The notes beneath the pieces are model-generated. The model saw only the letters and a list, made by a program, of their open reading frames with translations. It was not told the DNA's origin and searched no databases. Shown here piece after piece: positions 55,782 to 64,000 of a stretch of DNA of 64,000 bases (the first letter of the stretch is position 1; the number at the start of each line of letters is the position of its first letter). The DNA is from Auriscalpium vulgare (Eukaryota; Basidiomycota; Agaricomycetes; Russulales; Auriscalpiaceae): assembly GCA_019915015.1 (NCBI GenBank), contig JAHBBC010000005.1, positions 1,550,001-1,614,000 of the forward strand, read 5' to 3'. Made by a program: the position numbers and the translations under genes.

Positions 55782-57151
55782 TCAACCACGTCGTGTGCCT
55801 CGTCTTCTGGGCGCCGGGCTGGCGTCTTCATCGTCTTCGTCATCGACCTCCATGGTGTCGTTTGCCCGAGTACTTCAGACAAGACGTTAGCTGGTTGATA
55901 TCTCGTCTACCGGAGCCACACACTCACCCCCTTGCACCGTTCTGCTTCGCACCGCGGCCCTTCTTCGAGCGCCCCTGCGTCGGCGCGGGCTGTTCATCCT
56001 CGTCCCCGTCCTCCTCGTCGCCCGGCTCTTGCTCGGCTTCCTCTTCCTCGTCGCTGCCCGCAGTGGTGCTCCGCCGGCTGTGCCGCTGGCGCTCGTCGCC
56101 CTCGCGCGCGGCCTGCTCGCCGATAGGCACGAGCTTCTTCGTGTTCGTCTCGGACGACCAGTCCTGCTGGCACGCGGGGCACAGCTTGTTCTTCATGTCG
56201 ACGTACTTCTTGTAGCAGTGGTCGTGCATGAGGCCTTTGCAGTTCGGCGTGTAGCAGCCGCGGCCCTTGGTCGTCATCTGCACCCCGCGTCAGTTTCGCA
56301 CTGCGGTGAGGGGACACCGGATGCACTTACCTCGTTGCAAACCGTACATTCACCGATCTCATCCCCGTATGTGGACGTGAGGTAGGGATTGAGCTCGAGC
56401 AGCGTGCGCGTGGAGAGCGAGTAGCGACCTTTCCTGCGAGCGGGCATGAGCATACATACACAGTGGGCACTAGAGCGAGGCAGCATACTGGCTCTTGAGG
56501 AGCCATCCCTTCGCGACGAAGCTGGCGAGCACGGCCTCTGCCTGTGTCTTGGACATGTTCGATTTGAGCTGGTTGACCTCGCGCAGCGCAGCGAGAGACG
56601 AGACCGAGTAGGCGCGGTTGGGTGCGAGCACGATCTGCTCGAGCTATTGCTAGGTTTAGCAATTTGAACTCCGTGCGAGGGAAATAAGGCGCAGGACACA
56701 CCAGAGCTTTGAAGTAGGCGATTTCGAGCGGCGAGTAGTCGCTCGCGATTTGTGCGACCTCGTCGCCCCTTCGATTGACCTGGAAAATACGCGTCAGCCG
56801 ACAGAGCAGACCGCAAGATAAGGAAGATTACAAGGGCATACATCTCTCTCCCGGTCACTTCATCGTGCAGCCGGGAGAGCTCGAGATCTAGGCCGTTGAT
56901 GCTCTCGTTGATTGTATGCACAAATGCCACGAAGCCTGCATCGCCTGCTGCGAATGGCACGTCGAGCGTTTCGTCCGCGGCTAGTCCACAGAGGTCAAAC
57001 GCGTGATTCGAAACCAACTTAAACGGTGATATCCACCTTTCACGATGTCCACAGACTTTTTCCAGAGGGCTTTCCCGAGATCGGTAGAGAAGAACCTGCG
57101 CGATAAAACGGCTTGGAGGAAGAGCTTGTGCACGTCGTTGGAGGAGACCAT
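55782..57151 (-). CDS. NSE1: SMC5/6 complex RING subunit NSE1
   Basis: This nuclear E3-like subunit of the SMC5/6 DNA-repair complex begins at the ATG 57151 (MVSSNDVHKLFLQAVLSRRFF). The winged-helix part includes FVAFVHTINESINGLDLELS, REMYALVNRRGDEVAQIASD and YSPLEIAYFKALVEQIV, then AVLASFVAKGWL and RKGRYSLSTRTLLEL. The C-terminal variant RING has CTVC, CYTPNC, HDHC and CPAC, closing in QQDWSSE. An acidic and basic tail follows. The last intron (GTGAGT...CTGAAG) joins in frame to a final exon ending PAPRRRGTRRG with a stop at 55782. There are about eight exons. The stop lies 59 bp from that of the convergent AAA gene. Confidence 0.9.
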
Positions 57152-57391
57152 CGTGGTTCGGGTGATAGACGCGACGCGTCGAAAACGCGTCGCGCCACAA
57201 CCGCGCAAGCGAGTAGCTCCGACGTCCAAATGTACGGGCAGCAGTATTCGCTGGACTCCACCTTCAAAGCTTCAGACCCGACACAATTTCACTAGTAAAT
57301 GTACTCATAAAATTTGGGTAAGTAAGCTATTGAAGCAGTCCGAGTAATACCGTAAAGTCAGTCGCAGACTAACCCTTCGCCGTCGTGCGCT

Positions 57392-58235
57392 TCATATCTT
57401 AGGAACGCGGAGCGTCTTGCTAACCATCGCCGCGGCCCATGCCCCAAAGATCAGGCTCACACTGTGCAGCTCTCCGGGCCCACCCGCCTTCCCCCAGAGC
57501 GTAATGACACTTCCTGGCACGCCCTCCTTCCCTTCCACCCAGCCCTTCTGCACCCAGTACGCCAATACTGCAACAAGCCCCAGGGACGACGGGATGGGGA
57601 GGCCCTCGAAGTAGCGGGCCTTTCCTGATGCATCCTTCGGAACCAGCGCCACCGTTGCGTTGAAGCGCGCGAGGCGGGCAAGGCCGCAGCATATGAAGCA
57701 GGTGAGGGCGACGGTGTCGAGGAAGGTCCTCAAGCCAACGACGAACGCAAGTACTGCGGGGGCAACACCGAATGAAATCTGGCGGGAGATGGTGTTAGCA
57801 AGGTGCATGAATAGAGGTCGCGTGACAACGCACCAGGTCGGCCAGAGAGTCGAGCTCCTGTCCCAGCATGCTGCTCGACTTTCTCCACCGGGCGACTTTG
57901 CCATCGAAGAAGTCGAACATCAAACCGCCCACGATGAAGTAGATGGAGCTCCAGAGGTAGCAGTCGTCGTTTGTGAGGATATAGCGTGCGGAGGAAAACA
58001 CGGAGAAGGAGCCGCAAAACCCATTCATTATTGTGACCAGGTCGGCAAGGCGGAAATTCCTGCAAAGCACCCGACTGCCATCAGACTCCGGGATAAATAA
58101 GGGTGCGGAAGAGCCTGACCTGACTAGTGAGAAATGCCCTTCTGTGTCATTATATTGCTGGAGGGCTGTCTCCTTCGCCGGGTCATGCGACGCGGGGGCC
58201 GATGAGTCGTTGTTGGTTGGTTTGCGTTGGCTCAT
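57392..58235 (-). CDS. CHO1: CDP-diacylglycerol-serine O-phosphatidyltransferase (phosphatidylserine synthase)
   Basis: This ER enzyme makes phosphatidylserine from CDP-diacylglycerol and serine. The start is the ATG at 58235 (MSQRKPTNNDSS), after which a hydrophilic N-terminus leads into NFRLADLVTIMNGFCGSFSV. The family motif is complete as DG-x2-AR-x8-G-x3-D-x3-D in FDGKVARWRKSSSMLGQELD followed by SLAD. ISFGVAPAVLAF, TCFICCGLARLARFN and GLPIPSSLGLVAVLAYW are all typical of type II PS synthases. Several transmembrane helices are evident. Introns lie after FSLVR and after SLADL. The protein is about 240 residues and ends VSKTLRVPKI. It shares its lipid substrate with PIS1, 5.4 kb away. Confidence 0.92.
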
Positions 58236-58476
58236 AACAGGTCGTGAGGTTGCGGGGATGGGCTCTGCTAGCTGGATGGGCAGACGGGTGGAGTGAGCAG
58301 GCAGTGCCGCTGCGACGCGTCCATGACATCTTCGCACTTCTTTACGTAAACCTCTGCCGCACCCTACCGTATACCTATTATGCATTGTCTCATCATGTCT
58401 CATAATGCAGTGCCCAGAATAAATTCAATGATTAAGCCTTGTAGGCTATGTAGTAGATCTAGAACCATCATGACGC

Positions 58477-59025
58477 CTAGTAATGCGCCTTTTGCAAGCT
58501 CACCCGCACTTTGTCGAACACAATGTCGATCTTATGGGTGACTTGCTGCCAGTGCAAAGAAACACGCTGTCAGTTGCTGGCAGTCGCGCCAACCAATGCT
58601 ACGCACGGAAAGAATTAAGCCCATCCTGACAATCTTGCTGTAGCCCCGGATGCGGCGTCCTTCCGGCTTGTGGTCTTGGGCAGCGTGCTCCTGAAATCTG
58701 TACATAGACTAAGTCCACCACGTGGTCAGTGAAATTCACCTCCGCAGACGGGAAGAGACGCACCGACGGCCTGCTGTCCTCTCCAGGGAAGTCTTCCTCG
58801 TGGTCAAAGTCGTGCGGCATAGGCTACATGAATGTCGTCAGACGCCTCGGACCATGTCAACGAAGAAGAGAGTTGACATACGCCGCAAATCATGTAGGTC
58901 AACGACGAATGTCCGACGCTGACCTCAGTCCGCGACGGCCACCAGAGGAAGACGTCGTAGTCCTCGTCCTCCGTCCCCACCTCTTCTCCACGCGAAGCTG
59001 GACTCTCTTGTGCAAATTGGGTCAT
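58477..59025 (-). CDS. Small acidic protein of unknown function, four exons
   Basis: A consistent model starts at the ATG 59025. It reads MTQFAQESPASRGEEVGTED, DYDVFLWWPSRTEV and GHSSLTYMICG. A GTATGT...ATGTAG intron leads to PMPHDFDHEEDFPGEDSRPS and VRLFPSAE. A GTGAAT...TTTCAG intron leads to EHAAQDHKPEGRRIRGYSK and IVRMGLILS. A last GTGCGT...GGCAG intron leads to QVTHKIDIVFDKVRVSLQKAH and a stop at 58477. All junctions stay in frame, giving about 130 residues. I recognise no domain, signal peptide or membrane helix. Agreement of three introns argues for a real gene; the function is unknown. Confidence 0.6.
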
Positions 59026-59225
59026 TGACGATGAAGATGGAGGGATAGAAAAGAGGAGATGCGGAGAGCCATTGGACGGAAGGCGGCGACCTCATACTTA
59101 TACGGCGAATGAAAGGCAGTCCCCGGAGTCGGGCCCTTTGATGGCGTCCGCTGGAGGCGCCTCCAGTTCCAAATCGCTTTTTGCACCACTGGCATGTCCT
59201 GATCACAGTTCCCAGCCATCTCACC

Positions 59226-59645
59226 TCACATGCTCCGACGCGTCTCTCCGCTAAAACAACGACCACGCCCGCGTGGTGAACCACGATTCTGCGATGCGAA
59301 CTGCACGACCGCCCATACGGTGTTCAATCTGACCATCAAAGATGCCGTCGTTCCCGTCTCGCCGCCGCAGATGTACATTGCTTCCGCCGAGATCACGACT
59401 GCCCCTCTCACACATTCCATCGGATGACAGTGGCCATGATGAGGAATGTGTGAGCGGATAGCCGGTTGCTCGGTTGCAGTGCGCACCCCAGCATGGCTTG
59501 GCCAATCTTCCACTGGTTCTGCTCTCATCCTCGAGTCCACAACGTTCCACGCGCCGACGTGCTGAGGCCGATGGAGAAGCGCGAGTACACACCCGGCGGA
59601 GCGTGACGGCGCATCTCCGGCTTTTGGCACGACGGCGTTGAGCAA
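59226..59645 (-). other. Possible small gene, unresolved
   Basis: Two minus-strand frames over these bases look partly coding. One is a 139-codon frame with LALLHRPQHVGAWNVVDSRM. In another frame a GAGAGCAG acceptor is followed by NQWKIGQAMLGCALQPSNR and LSAHTFLIMATVIRWN, a likely membrane helix. They are mutually exclusive and I could not settle a model. No family was recognised. Confidence 0.25.
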
Positions 59646-59778
59646 GCTGCCCCAGCCTAGACTAGTGACTAGGTCTTTCCAGCTCTAGCCCACTTGCATC
59701 CATCACGTACAGCAGCCTTGAGCAAGAAGATAGCGACTCACCTGGGAAGCATCATCTCTTGAAAGGCTACTAGTGCGT

Positions 59779-60230
59779 CTAATAACGACGGACCGCCGCT
59801 ACAATGTCGGCCGCATGATTCTCGTCAGAATATAGTGACCACCACAAGACCACCGTCGTAGCGTTTTGAAGTGTGTCTACAACCGGGCCTGCAGACGATT
59901 TTTGACGCGCTTCTTGTCTATGAGGACGATAGTGTCCTGCTAACGAGTCGCCTCCGGAGCTGCCCTTGACAAACCACTGCAAAGCGTCGGTGCTCTTGGA
60001 CATCTTCCATCCCGCCGCAATTTTGTTGCAAAATCCGTAGACCAGTGAAGTATTGCCCCCACGCCCAGCCATTCTCGTCGTAATGCGCAGCGAGTGTGCA
60101 TCAAGGAGAAATGCACGTTGATGAAAGCGGATCGCCCGTCGCTGGTTCCCTGGCGGCTGTAAATCGCAGTGGCGAGTTGATACGCGGCGTTGAGTGCGTA
60201 ACAGATGATGCATATGAGAAAAGCGTACAT
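59779..60230 (-). CDS. Candidate membrane or secreted protein, unresolved exon structure
   Basis: From an ATG at 60230 a frame reads MYAFLICIICYALNAAYQLA, a strong signal-anchor or signal peptide. It continues with YSRQGTSDGRSAFINVHFSL and REWLGVGAILHWSTDF. A second frame further down (GWKMSKSTDALQWFVKG, NATTVVLWWSLYSDENHAAD) ends at a stop at 59779 and also has good protein character. A frame change or intron between them near 60000 is needed but was not pinned down. No domain was recognised. Confidence 0.35.
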
Positions 60231-60773
60231 TTGAAACCGAACGATCCTGAGGCATGGTCATCTTTGACGAGGTTCCGGCTGGTGCGAGAAACTTGAGCTG
60301 GCGCACAGCAATAAATTGAATAATGCACTTGAATGCCTTTGTAGACGCTCGGGTGGTCCGGAAGCCATCGCCATATTCAAGTCACACATTGACGTGTCGA
60401 AATCGGGGGCTGTTCATCGGGAAGGATACTATGGTGACTGGAAAAGGCCCGCCGGGAATGCGAACTTTCCATCCATGTCACATGATGAGTGGTCTTCACA
60501 AGTCGAAGCTTACCGATCGTCCACTGACGATCTATCGTTCAAAATTCCGCCAAAATGCATCCAGACAGGAGACACTCCCGCAGGAGTTGTCCTTGTCGTC
60601 GAAAATCGACTGCTTCTCTCCTGGAAGCTCACTGCACGCGCTGATAGGTATATTGTAGTAAGTACAGGCAGGGAACACTTCAAAGTGCGTCAGCCTGCAT
60701 GTTATACGATCATACAAATTACTAGATGGGTCCATATCAATATATAGAGCAGCATCCTCAGATGCAAATCGAA
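60231..60773. other. Spacer before the acid phosphatase 3' end
   Basis: 543 bp, AT-richer than average, containing the phosphatase 3' UTR. Frames on both strands (for example plus 60316-60747 and minus 60532-60792) overlap each other and have no recognisable domain. Confidence 0.35.
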
Positions 60774-63082
60774 TTAGCTCCCCACAGAGCATTCTGCGTC
60801 CCAGTCCGTCGGTGTAAGGTCATGAACTCTCTCCGCGAACGCCTGCAGCGTGCAGAGCTCAGGAGACCCAGGCAAGTGCTTTCCTTCGTCCGCACAGAAA
60901 GGAAGCATCAAGTTCCTATTTTGATACCGGGCCCGAACGACTGCGAAGGGATGCAATAAGCGAATGCTACCAGCTGTATCTGCGAACAAAAACTCACAGA
61001 ACTCGCCTGCGAGTTTACGGCGGAACGGTGACGACCCCAAGACGGTCTGCAATATCCCAGAGTTCTGCGGATGTTGCACTTGCGGGTCGACGTTGAGTGC
61101 ATCTCGTGGACTGGACGTCTCGGCCCCGAGCTGTGCGTTCCGGCGAAAGAGTTCGAATGTGAAGGATGCGGTGAATGCTGGCCATCTACTTGGGCACGGG
61201 CGTTGAGGAAACGCGATGAAGTAATGAGCTAGGACGGAGGCACCTACCTATCGTCGAAAACATCTAGGGTATTAGCTAGGCCAGCTAGCGCAGTATCGTG
61301 TGTACTGTGAATAAGAATCTTGGGCGTCCGCTCTGCGCTGGTGTTGTGTCCCTCTTGAGTTTTCAATTGCATCTTTCGCGACAGGTCAGCCAGGAGCCGA
61401 CCCATGCCCAACCTCCGCACTTCTTCCGTCTTGTCTGGTTAGCGTGTCTACTACGTTAGTATGCAGAAAGAACCAAGCCGGAAGTCGAGTCTCACATCCT
61501 GCGAGAGCGAACAGGAAGTGAGCGAAAGAAGTGCAAAAAGCAGAGGGGTAACAGACCTGAGAACCATTCATTTACTACTGCCTTTTCCTGTATCACCGAG
61601 TCAGCATTCCTCATATTCGATGCATGGTGTGAGGAGCACTCACGATGGTGGAGGTAACAGCCCTCTCTTCAAACTCTGGTGGTATTTTGATGCCGTGAGC
61701 CATTGCTGCACGCACCTGTATCATCGCAATTCAACTCGAAGCCGCCTTCCGCATTGTTAATTCTATGACTTACAGTGTCGAGCACGCCTGAAGCTCTGGG
61801 CTTGCCATCAAGACGAATGGGGTTGCCACCTATGTACTTAGACACCTTTCGGTCAAGGGGCTCCAAGGTCGGGTTGTATGCAGAAGCCGCCGCTGCAAGA
61901 GAATGCGATCGGCACAGACACAAGAGATGGTCGTATATGATTGAGACAGACCGTGAGCAAAGTTTACGAGCAAAGTCTCGAGGCGCCTGCAGGCGAGCGT
62001 GTTGCCGACAAGATTCTCTTCCCGGCCATTTCTGTGACGAACGAGTGAGCGACGTAGGTGCACGAGAAAGCGAAGCTTCTCACCGAATGAGAACTTCGTG
62101 AATGATTCCAGACTCGCACTTAGACATGGGATACAGGCCATGGATGATCTGTTGCAGAGACTCGACTGTGCGCGGCATATTCGTCGAGCGGAAATACACG
62201 TCTTGGGATTGCCCTAGAACATCGGGCAAGAAGCCCAGCCTACAATACACATTGGTCAATGGGATGCGCCCAAGGATAGCGCAGCGCACTAACTTCTCAA
62301 CGTAAACCTTCCGAAGGGAGCGGCCGTAGGTGTAAGTCGACTGTTCGTGGTTTACGGGATCAGCTTGCCGCCTGCGCATGGCCCCAGGGCTCAGCCGAGC
62401 AGGGCCAGCGGAGTTACAGCAGAGATTGTACTCACAGCTCTCCCGATGTCAGTCAATTCACCGAGCAAGCTGCACGGAAGCACGTCAATGATCACTCCAA
62501 CTACACGGTCACGGCTCATAGGCTACTCACCATTCTCCTCGAACAGCGACGCCATCAGAGCGCTCAGTCGTTCTGATGACATCGAGCTTGCTTGGCTGGT
62601 CGGGAAGCTCTGAGCCTGCGACCGCAGCGCGGAAGCGTCTTGCCTCCTTGCACAAGAGCCAGTGCTCGGGAATATTGCCCGGGGCTTCGGCCATACGGAC
62701 GGAGACAGGAGTACGCTCTCCTGAAATGAACGTCAGTACATGGAGAACGCCGTGTGGGATTGGCTCGGGAACACGCTAGCGCTCCGATCGCGGAGGTAGT
62801 ACGGGGTCCATGAAATGCAGAGCACTCACCATGTCTCACATATATGTGGACCTGCTGCAGCTCCAAATCCGCAGGCGCGAGAGGGTATCCCTCTACGTCT
62901 AACGGCGCGCGGGGTTCGCGGTACTTCGAGTTCGCGGCGGGGTTGCTCCCCTGCGCTCTGACCATCTCCGGGACAGGATTGAGAATGTGTGATGGCGCGT
63001 TTTTATCGGTATGTTCTGCGCAGGAGATATGATTGAGAGAAAAGAAAGCGAGGGCGAAGAGGGCGTGAAGGTTGCGACGCAT
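60774..63082 (-). CDS. Secreted-type histidine acid phosphatase (ACP6-like)
   Basis: This phosphomonoesterase has a two-step mechanism through a phosphohistidine. It starts at the ATG 63082 with a signal peptide (MRRNLHALFALAFFSLNHIS). The catalytic RHGERTP motif is in VHIYVRHG|ERTPVSVRM, split by an intron. LGFLPDVLGQSQDVYFRSTN, MPRTVESLQQIIHGLYP and ENLVGNTLACRRLETL follow. YIGGNPIRLDGKPRASGVLD comes next, and the second catalytic motif HDTALAG appears as ILIHSTHDTALAGLANTL. The C-terminal domain reads VRARYQNRNLMLPFCADEGK and DLTPTDWDAEC and ends at 60774. At least eight introns interrupt it. The set of motifs matches the ACP6/lysophosphatidate-phosphatase-like branch rather than phytase. 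It probably acts in the secretory pathway or outside the cell; the natural substrate is unknown. Confidence 0.87.
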
Positions 63083-63361
63083 GAAGGAGCGATTGTTACG
63101 CGTGGTTGCTGGGTAGAGGGTAGAGACCTCCAAGGTGTGCGAGTAAAGAGAAAGGCGCGGCTTCCGCACGACACCGCGTGCCCTTCACAAGGCTCAGCAA
63201 GGCGTTAAAGGGCAGGGTAAGAGGGCCGTCGATGGCGGAGGCAGAGTCGCAGTGCGCTCGCCTGGCAATGGGCATGAGGTCGTCACGTGACCGGCATTTC
63301 CGCCATTGCGACAGAAAGCAATTTCTAGAGATACAGAAAGCTATACATACAACCTCAGCAC

Positions 63362-64000
63362 TCAAACGCCCATAGTAACGTCACCACCGTCTATCTCCAT
63401 CTTGACCTCCTCAATAAGGGCCTTCTCCAAATTGCGACTCTCCTTGGAATACTGGTTTGGATGTGTGACACTTTCTCCACTGCCAATTCCTTCGCCCTTC
63501 TTGACCCCTTGGTGCGCGTGAGTAATCTCATACACCCTCGTACACGCCACATGATAGTGCCCCGCTTTCACGGTGGACAGGATCTCCGGCAGATCGGCGG
63601 ACGTCAGGCCTTGTGAAGAGTACATGGAGAGCAGGGCGGTTTGCAAGTTGTCCGGAGAGAAGTGGCGGTACGGGCAGCCGTGTGAGTCGGTCGCGCCCGG
63701 CTGGTCGCTCGTGAGGATCTGTTGGCAACTGGAGGACGTGAGCTGTAGCTGTCCCTGTACAACAATGCAGTCGTACCTCTTCCCCGGATAATTCGCGCGC
63801 TTTCCTTCCAAGCCGTACGAGTGTCGGATGTTATACTTGTAGTTCTTGTTAAATTGGTCGTCAGTGAAGCCGCTGAATGACTTTCGCCAAAACAATAGCG
63901 CCTCTTCGATTGACAAGCCCAGCGTCTGCTAAAGCAGTCAGCGGGGCTCTGGCTTGTGCGTCAACTCTTTGAGCCTGACCTTCAAGAAGAGCCCATATTG
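63362..64000 (-). CDS. PRI2: DNA primase large subunit, C-terminal part
   Basis: The Fe-S subunit of the polymerase alpha-primase complex makes RNA primers for replication. The gene runs off the right edge, so only the C-terminal domain is seen. QYGLFLK is joined by a short intron to QTLGLSIEEALLFWRKSFSG, followed by FNKNYKYNIRHSYGLEGKRA. A second intron leads to SSSCQQIL, then HGCPYRHFSPDNLQTAL and GHYHVACTRVYEITH. The three cysteines in SSSCQQ, HGCPYR and HVACTR correspond to three of the four 4Fe-4S ligands; the first ligand lies outside the window. The tail is acidic and polar (ESVTHPNQYSKES), ending VTMGV at 63362. Confidence 0.93.

Noticed and set aside
60316..60747. Plus-strand 143-codon ORF near the acid phosphatase
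   Set aside because: It overlaps other frames of similar length, has no domain and lies in the likely 3' UTR region of the phosphatase gene.

Overview
The window looks like nuclear DNA of a filamentous basidiomycete, most likely an agaricomycete of the polypore type. It is GC-rich. Almost every gene is cut by several short (about 48-65 nt) GT-AG introns, genes are packed on both strands with 35-400 bp spacers, and a chromodomain Ty3/gypsy retrotransposon is present. No bacterial operon, CRISPR array, rRNA or convincing tRNA was seen. Gene models were assembled by reading across introns by eye, so exon edges are approximate unless stated.

Layout. 0-7.5 kb: 3' part of the rRNA methyltransferase NOP2, an Ala/Pro/Glu-rich protein built of phase-0 exons, and eIF2B-epsilon. 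7.5-12.7 kb: an accessory-looking block with decayed or unrecognised fragments and an OTT_1508-like deaminase gene interrupted by an in-frame TGA. 12.8-13.3 kb: PMP3, a 57-residue membrane proteolipid spread over seven exons, one only 5 nt long. 14.4-19.2 kb: a compact kynurenine-pathway cluster (formamidase BNA7, kynureninase BNA5, kynurenine 3-monooxygenase BNA4). 19.6-27.9 kb: a four-AT-hook protein, the ERAD lectin YOS9 with a C-terminal RDEL, a repeat-bearing spacer and a HAL-type protein kinase.

29.5-35.6 kb: a 6.1-kb LTR element on the minus strand with two LTRs that look identical and a CGCAC target duplication. Gag and pol overlap in the -1 frame at a GGGAAAA heptamer. The element also carries a self-priming-type primer site, a polypurine tract and an internal near-copy of that tract. 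Two 1-nt frame breaks interrupt pol.

37.8-64 kb: a dense housekeeping block: PRP28 helicase, an EF-hand protein, a Methyltransf_16-type enzyme, a Rho-GEF, asparagine synthetase, the exocytic syntaxin SSO1, phosphatidylinositol synthase PIS1, a mitochondrial AAA ATPase, the SMC5/6 subunit NSE1, phosphatidylserine synthase CHO1, a small acidic unknown protein, a secreted-type histidine acid phosphatase and the 3' end of the primase large subunit PRI2.

Functional links: BNA7, BNA4 and BNA5 catalyse consecutive steps from N-formylkynurenine to 3-hydroxyanthranilate. PIS1 and CHO1 both use CDP-diacylglycerol. Several pairs are divergent over 135-190 bp and may share promoters (BNA5/BNA4, PRP28/EF-hand, methyltransferase/Rho-GEF). 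The least ordinary parts are the 7.5-12.7 kb relic block and the cis-acting signals of the retrotransposon.
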